A stretch of DNA of 64,000 nucleotides. Source: Spirochaetales bacterium. GTDB lineage: Bacteria; Spirochaetota; Spirochaetia; Treponematales; Treponemataceae. The DNA lies in the NCBI GenBank assembly GCA_029098225.1, contig JAQXNX010000025.1, positions 1 through 64,000 of the forward strand. Direction: 5' to 3'. The position numbers and the translations under genes were made by a program. The notes beneath the pieces are model-generated. The model had not been told where the DNA came from and did not search any database. It was given only the letters and a program-made list of their open reading frames with translations. This document shows positions 1 to 7,642 of the stretch, in pieces; positions within the stretch are counted from its first letter, which is position 1, and each line of letters starts with the position of its first letter.

Positions 1-52
1 TGTAAGTCCTGATTAGGAATTCCTTTTCAAGCGGATTTAACTGCTTTCCCAT
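1..52 (-). CDS. 5' end of an unidentified protein (partial)
   Basis: An ATG on the minus strand at 52 is preceded by a strong Shine-Dalgarno (GGAGGTG, about 57-63) and opens a frame reading MGKQLNPLEKEFLIRTY that runs off the window. The good ribosome site and start geometry make it a real gene start, but 17 residues are too few to name a family. It lies downstream of argC on the same strand, about 120 bases from the argC stop, with a GC-rich hairpin between them. Confidence 0.55.
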   Translation of the reverse strand, partial: MGKQLNPLEKEFLIRTY

Positions 53-141
53 GTGACACCTCCACGGGGCTCTTCTTCGTTTATTATATCATCTTAAACA
101 AATTTTTTAGCCCCTCAGTGTCTACTTTTATTGTAGCATCA

Positions 142-160
142 CCCCCGGTCAAGCCGGGGG
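142..160. repeat. GC-rich palindrome 3' of argC
   Basis: A perfect 7-bp stem (CCCCCGG / CCGGGGG) around a TCAAG loop, followed by ATGACAGG. Read on the minus strand it is TGTCAT-CCCCCGG-CTTGA-CCGGGGG, a palindrome type that I recall as dispersed in intergenic regions of unrelated bacteria. It sits 12 bases after the argC stop and may help end transcription, but no clear T-tract follows on the minus strand. Confidence 0.55.
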
Positions 161-172
161 ATGACAGGGCTT

Positions 173-1117
173 TTATAGCCCGGTGCCCTCATCAATTCCC
201 ATCATTATGTTCATACACTGAACGGCAGCGCCGCTGGCACCCTTCCCAAGGTTGTCGAAGCGGGTAGTTACCATAATGCGGTCGTCGTTTCCATAAACAA
301 AAAGCTGCATGTTGTTTGTGCCTGCCAGAGTATTTGCAGGAATAAACTGCTCGTTCAGAACTCCTTCTCCCATAAAGCCTGCAACCTGAACAAAGCGGCA
401 GCCCTGGTAATGTGAGGCAAACATTTCCCATACGTCGTGCGCAGTTACTTTTTTTGAAAGCAGGCGGCTGTGAAGTCCTACAGTAACTGTCATGCCCTGG
501 AAGTAGTCACAAACATAAGGATTAAAAACCGGTTCAAAAGCAAGACCGCTAATCAGCTTTATTTCAGGCAGGTGCTTGTGCTGCTGAGTTAAAGCATAAA
601 GGCGAGGTGAGTCCAGTTCCGGATTTCTTGCAGGATCTTCATACTGGGCAATAGCCTTTTTTCCTGCTCCAGAGTATCCGCTTACAGCGTGAATTACTAC
701 AGGATAATCAGCTGGCATAATTCCGGACTTAACAAGAGGGTAGCAGATTGCAATAGAACCAGATGCATAACAGCCAGGTACTGCAACGCGGTTTGAGTTC
801 ACGATTTTTTCGCGGAATTCTTTTCCAAGTTCAGGAAAACCATAAGCCCAGTCAGGATTCGTACGGTGAGCTGTAGAAGCGTCAATTATGCGTGTTTTAG
901 GATTTGTACATAGCTGGGCAGACTCAATAGCCGCTGCGTCGGGCAGACAGAGGAATGTAAAATCAGAGGCATTAATCATTTTTGCCTTTTCTACAGGATC
1001 TTTTCTCTTATCTTCATCAATAGTAATAATTTCAATATCATTGCGTTTTTCAAAACGCTCAAAAATTTTAAGGCCGGTAGTGCCTTCTTTTCCGTCAATA
1101 AATACTTTGTAATTCAT
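173..1117 (-). CDS. argC: N-acetyl-gamma-glutamyl-phosphate reductase (type 2 ArgC)
   Basis: Cytoplasmic enzyme of arginine/ornithine synthesis that reduces N-acetyl-glutamyl phosphate to the semialdehyde with NADPH. The 314-residue length and the opening VFIDGKEGTTG fit the shorter type 2 ArgC class. The catalytic cysteine lies in the VPGCYASG motif near residue 116, and the substrate-loop stretch HAVSGYSGAGKKA follows. No other arginine genes are in the window. The ATG at 1117 has no Shine-Dalgarno; a sigma70 -10 box ends 6 bases before it, so the mRNA is probably leaderless. Confidence 0.93.
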   Translation of the reverse strand: MNYKVFIDGKEGTTGLKIFERFEKRNDIEIITIDEDKRKDPVEKAKMINASDFTFLCLPDAAAIESAQLCTNPKTRIIDASTAHRTNPDWAYGFPELGKEFREKIVNSNRVAVPGCYASGSIAICYPLVKSGIMPADYPVVIHAVSGYSGAGKKAIAQYEDPARNPELDSPRLYALTQQHKHLPEIKLISGLAFEPVFNPYVCDYFQGMTVTVGLHSRLLSKKVTAHDVWEMFASHYQGCRFVQVAGFMGEGVLNEQFIPANTLAGTNNMQLFVYGNDDRIMVTTRFDNLGKGASGAAVQCMNIMMGIDEGTGL

Positions 1118-1123
1118 ATTGCA

Positions 1124-1152
1124 ATTATAGAAAAAATCACTTTATTTCTCAA
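1124..1152 (-). promoter_or_regulatory. sigma70 promoter of argC
   Basis: Minus strand: TTGAGA (1152-1147), 17-base spacer, TATAAT (1129-1124). Six bases separate the -10 box from the argC ATG, placing the predicted transcript start at the start codon. Confidence 0.7.
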
Positions 1153-1166
1153 TAAAAAAAAATAAG

Positions 1167-1195
1167 TTGTTAAATTCTTTTTTGTAATTTATAAT
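1167..1195 (+). promoter_or_regulatory. sigma70 promoter of the EAL gene
   Basis: TTGTTA (1167-1172), 17-base spacer, TATAAT (1190-1195), divergent from the argC promoter. The GTG start at 1205 follows after nine bases, which supports that otherwise weak start codon. Confidence 0.65.
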
Positions 1196-1204
1196 TACTT
1201 TATT

Positions 1205-3187
1205 GTGATTTATTCATTTGACATTGCAGCTTTCATCGTTAGTTTGATTCTGCTTTTCTTTTATTACAACAAGAAAAATATCGCAACAATAGAGAACAAA
1301 TTATTTTTGTTCTATCTGATAATTCTTTTTATCGCTATTCCCCTTGAAATTCTTGCTTCAGTTATGAATAATGCACCGCATAAATTTCCTTTCGTTTTGC
1401 ATTGCATAGTTCAGGGACTTTCTTTTTCAGTTTCAAAATCTTTTGGTGTAGTTTACATTTTATATTGCGCAGGTGTTCTTGAGCTTTTAGGAAGAAAGGA
1501 TAATTCAAGGGAAAAAATCATTACTTTTATAACGACAATTCCTTATGTTATTTGCCTTGTGCTTATATGGTCGTCTATTATTTTTATTAAATCCGGCAGA
1601 CTTGCTTTTTTTATAACTGAATCTGGTAAAATCGGTTATACAAAAAACTTTTTCTTCTATTCATTATATTTTATAAACGCACTTTATATTTTTATTTCCT
1701 TTTTGCTGCTTATAAAATTCCGTTCAAAGGCCTATTTACAGTCAACATTTTTAATGATTTTTGCAGTGTGCGTTGTCGGCTTATGTGTTGCTTTTCAGCT
1801 GATTCATGGCTATATGATAGAACTGTTTGGACTGGCAACAGTTGCAATGGTTTTTTATCATTTTGTTCAGCGCCCGGAAGATGTTTTAGACAGCGTTACA
1901 GGAGTTTTTAATCAGATAGGTTTTGTCCGTGTTTCTGGCATGCTTTTTGCTAAAAAACAGAGATTTGCCTGCGTAAGCATAATAATTGATGATATTACAT
2001 TTATGGCAAACACTTTTGGAATTCAGCAGATGAATATATTTCTTGCAATGGTTGCCAATTTCTTTAAGCAGTCATTTTCGTATAAAAATATTTTCCACTT
2101 CAGTCAGGGATGTTTTTTTGTATTAATTCGAGAACCTAATGCAGAAAAAATTCAGAAAACTGTTCAAAAAATTCAAAACAGATTTAAAGATAACTGGTAT
2201 TACGATTCTGTTGAATTAAAGCTTTATACTCGTCTCTGTGTTTTTGATTGTCCGCGCGATGCAGAAAGTTCTGAAGAAATTCTTGATATTGTAAATCTTA
2301 TAGAAACTGATGACCGCTATAAACAGAATCTCCTTTTTGCAAATGAAATTGATGTTGAATATAAACGTCGGACAGACTATATAGAACATGCCTTAAGGAA
2401 AGGAATTACCTATAACCGATTTGACGTTTATTATCAGCCGATATTTTCAACTGAAGAAAAAAAACTTATTGGTGCCGAAGCCTTAATAAGATTAAAAGAT
2501 GAAAAAGGTAGATTTATTTCTCCGGAAGATTTTATTCCTATTGCCGAAAAAAGTGGAACTATTTTAAGAATTGGAGAATTTGTTTTTGAATCTGTTTGCC
2601 GTACTCTTTCTACTATTGGTGTAGAAGAATATGGAATAAAAAAAATAGATATTAATCTTTCTGTTGCACAATGTATGCAGGAAATCCTTTCTGAACAGAT
2701 TCTGGCAATTAGAAATATATATCAGGTTCCAACTTCTATCATCAATCTGGAAATTACAGAAACAGCTGCTGCGCATACACCGGAAATATTAATGAAGAAT
2801 ATGCAGCAGCTTTCGGATGCAGGTTTTGAACTTTCTCTTGATGACTATGGTTCTGGATATTCTAATATGGGATATATGCTTAATCTTCCGTTCAAGATGA
2901 TTAAAATAGATAAGTATATTGTCTGGAGTGCTTTTTCTGATGAACGTGCTAATAAAGCACTTGCGGCAACCATTAAAATGATAAAATCTATTGGAATGAC
3001 GGTTCTTGCAGAAGGTGTAGAAGAAAAAGAGCAGGTTGACTGGCTTTCTCAAATGGGCTGTGATTATCTTCAGGGCTATTATTTTGCAAAGCCTCTGGAA
3101 AAAGATGCCTTTCTTGAATTAATGAAGGCAAATAATTCTACTCAGGGAAAAATCTGCAGGATAACTGATATTTTAAAACCTGAATGA
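1205..3187 (+). CDS. membrane-anchored EAL-domain cyclic-di-GMP phosphodiesterase with degenerate GGDEF
   Basis: Predicted to hydrolyse c-di-GMP at the inner membrane. Residues 1-220 hold about seven hydrophobic segments of a membrane sensor module. A GGDEF-like domain follows, but the signature is SQGCFF, so cyclase activity is unlikely. The C-terminal EAL domain (about 395-650) keeps GAEALIR near residue 425, the Asn of DINLS, EITET, the metal-binding LDDYGSGYS, KIDK, AEGVEE and the LQGYYFAKP tail, all expected of an active phosphodiesterase. The GTG start at 1205 has no Shine-Dalgarno but fits the upstream promoter. The 3' end overlaps the convergent PAP2 gene by 15 bases. Confidence 0.9.
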   Translation: MIYSFDIAAFIVSLILLFFYYNKKNIATIENKLFLFYLIILFIAIPLEILASVMNNAPHKFPFVLHCIVQGLSFSVSKSFGVVYILYCAGVLELLGRKDNSREKIITFITTIPYVICLVLIWSSIIFIKSGRLAFFITESGKIGYTKNFFFYSLYFINALYIFISFLLLIKFRSKAYLQSTFLMIFAVCVVGLCVAFQLIHGYMIELFGLATVAMVFYHFVQRPEDVLDSVTGVFNQIGFVRVSGMLFAKKQRFACVSIIIDDITFMANTFGIQQMNIFLAMVANFFKQSFSYKNIFHFSQGCFFVLIREPNAEKIQKTVQKIQNRFKDNWYYDSVELKLYTRLCVFDCPRDAESSEEILDIVNLIETDDRYKQNLLFANEIDVEYKRRTDYIEHALRKGITYNRFDVYYQPIFSTEEKKLIGAEALIRLKDEKGRFISPEDFIPIAEKSGTILRIGEFVFESVCRTLSTIGVEEYGIKKIDINLSVAQCMQEILSEQILAIRNIYQVPTSIINLEITETAAAHTPEILMKNMQQLSDAGFELSLDDYGSGYSNMGYMLNLPFKMIKIDKYIVWSAFSDERANKALAATIKMIKSIGMTVLAEGVEEKEQVDWLSQMGCDYLQGYYFAKPLEKDAFLELMKANNSTQGKICRITDILKPE

Positions 3188-4141
3188 CAGTGCTATACAC
3201 GCTGGTGATATATTAAATGAAAAATCATTGTTCTGATTTTTCTTGAATTTAGAATAAAATAATTGTGTATGCATAAAAGGAATTGCAATTCCGCAGACAG
3301 TTCCAATTAATGCTCCAGTCATTACATCTGTAGCAAAATGATTTCCGCTTGCCATTCTTAAAAATGCTGTTGTCGTTGCCAGACCATAAGATGCTCCAAG
3401 AATCCAGAATCTTCCCGGGCTCTCAGGATAGTATTGAAAAAATGTGTAAGTTAAAAAACTTGCTGCAGCAAAAGAAAGTGTAGTGTGTCCTGAAGGGAAG
3501 GAATCATTCCAGTCTCCATCTTCAACCTTGCTTACAGGATAATTATCATAATACATATATGGGCGCGGACGGTTTACCAGCAGCTTAATCCATTCCTTAA
3601 TTCCCCATGCTGTAAGCATTGTCTGAACATACATGGTTCCGTCAACTGTAACTTCATTCCAGGAAAAGGTATTTTCTTTTGCATACATTGCCGGAAGAAT
3701 AATTGCAGGACTGGCAACAAGCAGAGCTTCGGTAACTGTAGATGTTGCACTCAAAGCCTTGTTGTAATCATTCATAAAAATCTGATCCATAAGGATTATA
3801 TCAGATTTAGATAATTCAGAATTTTCAAGGCAGTTATCTTTAAATGACCAGCCCCATTTTTTTTCTCCAAGGTCTGCAATTCCTGCAGAAATTGCAATTG
3901 CAGAAGCCGTAACAGATAACGGAATGTCCAGAGCAGGTTTTAGTTCAAAAGGATTTGTTTCGTCAATGTAAATAATTTTCTGTTTTAGCATTGGCGATGC
4001 ATTCACTTTGTCTTGATTTTTGAATGAATAGGCCGAAAGTTCAGAATTATCATAAATAAATAAATTCATATTTTGTGAGGCGAATAATTCTATAATAACA
4101 ATTTGAAAAAGAACTGTAAAAATAATTATTTTTTTCTTCAT
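3173..4141 (-). CDS. secreted or membrane PAP2-family phosphatase
   Basis: Type 2 phosphatidic acid phosphatase/haloperoxidase fold, likely removing phosphate from a lipid or isoprenoid phosphate at the outer face of the membrane. The three family motifs are present: a Lys-rich RPRP stretch (KLLVNRPRP), SFPSGHTT, and RMASGNHFATD with the catalytic His and Asp. The ATG at 4141 gives a clean signal peptide (MKKKIIIFTV...ELFAS); a longer frame starts 17 codons upstream but its added residues look like leader sequence. Length 322 aa. The substrate cannot be told from sequence. Confidence 0.88.
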   Translation of the reverse strand: MKKKIIIFTVLFQIVIIELFASQNMNLFIYDNSELSAYSFKNQDKVNASPMLKQKIIYIDETNPFELKPALDIPLSVTASAIAISAGIADLGEKKWGWSFKDNCLENSELSKSDIILMDQIFMNDYNKALSATSTVTEALLVASPAIILPAMYAKENTFSWNEVTVDGTMYVQTMLTAWGIKEWIKLLVNRPRPYMYYDNYPVSKVEDGDWNDSFPSGHTTLSFAAASFLTYTFFQYYPESPGRFWILGASYGLATTTAFLRMASGNHFATDVMTGALIGTVCGIAIPFMHTQLFYSKFKKNQNNDFSFNISPACIALSFRF

Positions 4142-4234
4142 TTTAATACTTCGCGGATATTGTAATTCATAATTAATAAAAATAAAAGCCAAATATGACT
4201 TTTTCTTTTTTCGTTTTCATCATATAATTAAAAT

Positions 4235-4939
4235 ATGAGTACACATATTAATGCTCCAGAAGGAGCAATTGCCGATTCGGTATTATTGCCAGGCGACCCG
4301 TTAAGGGCTAAGTTTATTGCAGAAAATTTTCTTGAAAATGCAAAATGTTATAATGAAGTCCGCGGAATGTACGGATTTACAGGAACTTATAAAGGAAAAA
4401 AGGTTTCAGTTCAGGGAACCGGAATGGGTCAGCCTTCTCTTTCTATTTATGTTCAGGAGCTTTTTCAATTTTATAATGTGCAAAATGCAATCAGAATAGG
4501 AACCTGTGGTTCAATAAAAGAAGATGTTCAGGTTCGTGATATTATTCTTGCAAATGGAGCCTGTACAGATTCTGCTCTGCAGAGTCAGCGCTTTGGACTT
4601 ATGCATTTTTCTCCTGTTCCAAGTTTTGAACTTTTAGATAAAGCTTATCATAAGGCTAAGGAACTGAATTTAAAAGCTGTAGTTGCTCCTTGTGCTTCCA
4701 GCGATAGGTTTTATGATGAAAATTCAAACTGGAAGCTCTGGCAGAAATATGGCGTTGCCGGAATAGAAATGGAAGCCGCAGAATTATATACTCTTGCAGC
4801 TCAGTTTAATAGAAAAGCGCTTGCTATTTTAACTGTAAGCGATCACATTATTACAGGTCAGGCTACAACTGCAGAAGAAAGGCAATCAACTTTTAAAGAT
4901 ATGATGAAGCTTGCCCTTGATACAATTATAGAAATGTAA
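4235..4939 (+). CDS. deoD: purine nucleoside phosphorylase, DeoD type
   Basis: Phosphorolysis of purine nucleosides to free base and ribose-1-phosphate for purine salvage. The 234-residue protein aligns along its length with hexameric DeoD: MSTHINAP start, [31 protein letters not shown], and the C-terminal [10 protein letters not shown] and VSDHI motifs. TATAAT at 4223-4228 sits six bases before the ATG with no Shine-Dalgarno, another likely leaderless start, though the -35 region is poor. Transcribed toward the nucleotidyltransferase gene 25 bases downstream, possibly in one operon. Confidence 0.94.
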   Translation: MSTHINAPEGAIADSVLLPGDPLRAKFIAENFLENAKCYNEVRGMYGFTGTYKGKKVSVQGTGMGQPSLSIYVQELFQFYNVQNAIRIGTCGSIKEDVQVRDIILANGACTDSALQSQRFGLMHFSPVPSFELLDKAYHKAKELNLKAVVAPCASSDRFYDENSNWKLWQKYGVAGIEMEAAELYTLAAQFNRKALAILTVSDHIITGQATTAEERQSTFKDMMKLALDTIIEM

Positions 4940-4964
4940 GTTATAATTATTGGAGTGTAAAAAT

Positions 4965-5879
4965 ATGAAGCCAACTTTGTTAGTTTTAGCAGCAGGAATG
5001 GGAAGCCGCTATGGTGGAGTAAAACAGATAGATTCTGTAGGACTTCACGGTGAATGTCTTTTGGATTTTGCAACTTACGATGCAATGAAAAGCGGTTTTG
5101 GAAAAGTTGTTTTTATTATTAGAAAAGATATAGAAAGTGCATTCAGGGAACGTTTATTTGATAGAATTGCTAAGAATTTTGATGCTGAATATGTTTTTCA
5201 ACAGCACGAATCTCTTTTATCAGATGAACAGATAAAAGCCAGTGCCGGTAGAGAAAAACCATGGGGAACAACTCATGCAGTTTTGTGTGCAGAAAAAGCT
5301 GTAAAGACTCCATTTGCGGTTATAAATTCAGATGATTATTATGGAAGACAAGCATTCGAGGTTCTCGGAAAATATCTTTCTTCAATCGATCCTATGAGCT
5401 CAGAACACGCAATGGTAGGTTATGTACTTGGAAATACTATGAGCCGTTCTGGTTCTGTAAGTCGTGGTGTATGTACTGTTGCAGATGAAAAACTTGAAAA
5501 AATCGTAGAAAATCTAAAGATTTATTATGATGAAAAAGATAACATAATCAGCGAAATGCCTGATGGAGAAAAAGTTCATCTTACAGGAAAAGAATGGGTA
5601 AGTATGAATCTTTTTGGTTTTTCTCTTAAAGCATTTGAAGAATTCCATACTTACTGGGATAATTTTATTGCAAATAATGTAACTGCACCAAAGGCCGAAG
5701 CTCTTCTTCCAGTTGCAGCCAGTGATATTATTGAACATAAGCAGGGAATTATAAGGTTCTTTAATTCTCAGGAAACCTGGTTCGGTATGACTTATCCAGA
5801 AGACCGCCAGATTGTAAAAGATGAAATAGCCGCTAAGATAAAATCCTGTTATTATCCTGATCAGTTGTGGAGTCTCTAA
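4965..5879 (+). CDS. sugar-phosphate nucleotidyltransferase family protein
   Basis: The N-terminus LLVLAAGMGSRYGGVKQ is the nucleotide-binding signature of the GT-A type NTP transferases that charge sugar-1-phosphates. The rest matches a 304-residue family whose exact sugar is not obvious; the adjoining mannose-6-phosphate isomerase suggests hexose or mannose activation. The ATG at 4965 is chosen over a TTG at 4950 because GGAG (4952-4955) sits correctly before it. Its stop codon is immediately followed by the manA ATG, so the two are translationally linked. Confidence 0.82.
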   Translation: MKPTLLVLAAGMGSRYGGVKQIDSVGLHGECLLDFATYDAMKSGFGKVVFIIRKDIESAFRERLFDRIAKNFDAEYVFQQHESLLSDEQIKASAGREKPWGTTHAVLCAEKAVKTPFAVINSDDYYGRQAFEVLGKYLSSIDPMSSEHAMVGYVLGNTMSRSGSVSRGVCTVADEKLEKIVENLKIYYDEKDNIISEMPDGEKVHLTGKEWVSMNLFGFSLKAFEEFHTYWDNFIANNVTAPKAEALLPVAASDIIEHKQGIIRFFNSQETWFGMTYPEDRQIVKDEIAAKIKSCYYPDQLWSL

Positions 5880-6689
5880 ATGTTAAAGCTTAATGCAATA
5901 AAATCAGAAAAAATATGGGGCTATGAACTTTGGATAGCTTCTACACATCCAAATGGCTGTCAGGATGATTTTAAATCATTTTGTGGAGGCGATTATCCTC
6001 TTTTAGTAAAAGTTATTCAGGCAGATGATACTCTTTCCATTCAAGTTCATCCGGATGATGCCTGGGCCGTTAAACTGGAAGGCGAGGGTAACAGAGGAAA
6101 AACCGAATGCTGGTATGTGCTTGATGCTGCTCCAGACGCAAAAATTGTTTACGGAATTAAAGAAGGTTTTTCTAACGAAGTTCTTGCAAAAGCAATTTCA
6201 GAAAATTCTCTGGAAGAATATCTGGAATTTGTAAACGTAAAACCAGGCGACTTTATTTTTATTCCTGCAGGTACAGTTCATGCAATTGGAGCAGGTCTTC
6301 GCCTCATGGAAGTTCAGCAGTCCTGCGATTTAACTTACCGTCTTTATGACTGGGGACGCGGAAGAGAAGTTCATATAGAAAAAGGTCTTGCAGTAATAAA
6401 ACGCGAAGAAATGATTCCGGTAGCTCCTTTTCCTAAAACATTCGATTGCAAATATTTTACTTTGAATGAAATTGATGTTTCTGGGGAATGGAAATTTGTG
6501 AATGAAAATAAAGACGAAATTCCATCTTCTGTTCAGTTAATTTATATACTGGATTGTGAAGATTCAGCTGTTATTTCTGCTGATGGACAGAAATCAGTTT
6601 TGACTCCAGAAAATATTTTTGCGATAAAAGCTGGTGAAGAAATTTGTATACAAGGTAATGCAAAAATAATGCAGATAAGGGCAAAATAA
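5880..6689 (+). CDS. manA: mannose-6-phosphate isomerase, class I
   Basis: Zinc-dependent interconversion of mannose-6-phosphate and fructose-6-phosphate in the cytoplasm. The short Bacillus-like form (269 aa) shows the cupin metal site IQVHPDD, the Glu of GKTECWYVL, and the His in PAGTVHAIG, followed by DLTYRLYDWGR. It begins at the base after the preceding stop and its own stop overlaps the next ATG by one base, so the three genes form one unit. Confidence 0.93.
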   Translation: MLKLNAIKSEKIWGYELWIASTHPNGCQDDFKSFCGGDYPLLVKVIQADDTLSIQVHPDDAWAVKLEGEGNRGKTECWYVLDAAPDAKIVYGIKEGFSNEVLAKAISENSLEEYLEFVNVKPGDFIFIPAGTVHAIGAGLRLMEVQQSCDLTYRLYDWGRGREVHIEKGLAVIKREEMIPVAPFPKTFDCKYFTLNEIDVSGEWKFVNENKDEIPSSVQLIYILDCEDSAVISADGQKSVLTPENIFAIKAGEEICIQGNAKIMQIRAK

Positions 6690-7333
6690 TGTTAGTTTTT
6701 GATTTTCTTTTTCTTTCAATTTTATTGGTTTTCTATTTAATATTTAAGCGAGATAAAAAACTCACTTTGATAGTGGCAATCGGTGCCATGTGTGGGGTTT
6801 TGCTTGCATCTTATAAAGCTCTTTTTTTATTTTCAAGAAGAATTGTTCCTTATTCATTCATCAGTAATTTTGCCTATTTTAATTTGCGACAATCATTTGT
6901 TCCATGTGTTGTTCTTTTTGTTTTATTTGCTTTAATTTTTAAAGATACTCTAAAATCTAAAATTGAATATTTCCTTCCATTGGAGTTATCTTTTTATGTG
7001 GTTTATCTTCCATATTGTATCGTAAGTACTTCTGAAGGCTTGTATTCAAAATATTCACTTTTCTTAAAACCTGTTGTTTATGCAGCGATGCTTTTTCAGT
7101 GTGCAATTTCTTTAAGAATCGCATTCGAAAAAATTGAAGAAAAGAAAACTGTTCCTGCAGTTATTCATTCTGTAATTATTTTTGTATATCTGTTATTACC
7201 TGCATTTATAGAATGTCTTTTTTATCTTAATGATAAATTTTTCTTGCCGCTTATAATGACACTGGCAGTTTCTGCTCTTCCTGTTTTCTTTATGATCGTT
7301 TCAAAATTAAAAAATAATCAAAAAATGTCGTAA
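6689..7333 (+). CDS. hypothetical multi-pass membrane protein
   Basis: A 214-residue hydrophobic protein with about six membrane segments and short charged loops. I do not recognise a family. It is coupled to manA by a one-base overlap. Its last codons (NQKMS then TAA) lie inside a dispersed two-hairpin repeat that begins at 7316, so the repeat supplies its C-terminus and stop codon; the original end may have been different. Confidence 0.7.
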   Translation: MLVFDFLFLSILLVFYLIFKRDKKLTLIVAIGAMCGVLLASYKALFLFSRRIVPYSFISNFAYFNLRQSFVPCVVLFVLFALIFKDTLKSKIEYFLPLELSFYVVYLPYCIVSTSEGLYSKYSLFLKPVVYAAMLFQCAISLRIAFEKIEEKKTVPAVIHSVIIFVYLLLPAFIECLFYLNDKFFLPLIMTLAVSALPVFFMIVSKLKNNQKMS

Positions 7334-7381
7334 ACGCCATTTTTTGATTCACGCATTTTTTTGCTTCGAAAAAAAATACTC
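7316..7381 (+). repeat. two-hairpin dispersed repeat, copy A
   Basis: Arms AATCAAAAAATG (7316-7327) and CATTTTTTGATT (7338-7349) pair perfectly around the loop TCGTAAACGC, followed by a second hairpin GCATTTTTTTGCTTCG with an A-run. A second copy in the opposite orientation lies at 51660-51725 with the same loop and a compensatory base-pair change in the stem. The stop codon of the preceding gene lies in the first loop. Confidence 0.85.
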
Positions 7382-7387
7382 TAATTA

Positions 7388-7430
7388 AAAAAAACGGGCT
7401 GTCCAAAAATAAAGGACAGCCCGTTTTTTA
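7388..7430. terminator. bidirectional rho-independent terminator
   Basis: AAAACGGGCTGTCC (7391-7404) pairs with GGACAGCCCGTTTT (7414-7427), with A-runs before and T-runs after, between the rightward membrane-protein gene and the leftward aldolase gene. Confidence 0.8.
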
Positions 7431-7642
7431 ACGGATTTTCGATTTTAGGGCTGCTCGCATAGTCTCGCAGCTTGAGCCGTTTTTTTCGATAATCCTAAAT
7501 CGGCCTGCTGTCGCAGCCCGTTTTTTAACGGATTTTCGATATTAGGGCTGCTCGCATAGTCTCGCAGCTTGAGCCATTCTTTCGATAATCCTAAACCGGC
7601 TTGCTGTCGCAACCCGATTTTTAACGGATTTTCGATTTTAGG
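7419..7642. repeat. tandem 97-bp repeat at the aldolase 3' end
   Basis: Two full units (starting 7419 and 7516) and a partial third (from 7612) repeat with a 96-97 base period. Each holds GCCCGTTTTTTAACGG, ATTTTCGAT, a CTGCTCGCATAGTCTCGCAG palindrome, GAGCC, TCGATAATCCTAAA and a short hairpin with a TGTC loop whose stem varies. The last unit ends directly at the aldolase stop codon. Related single copies occur at 24484 and 56320. This accounts for most of the 309-base gap here. Confidence 0.85.

Noticed and set aside
192-431. Open frame inside argC on the same strand
   Set aside because: A shadow frame over a well-supported enzyme gene, without its own ribosome site.
7419-7642. Integron attC sites or a CRISPR array
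   Set aside because: Only two and a half units of about 97 bases with no spacers, no GTTRRRY/RYYYAAC pair of the attC kind and no integrase beside it; both Xer proteins look like chromosomal XerC/XerD.
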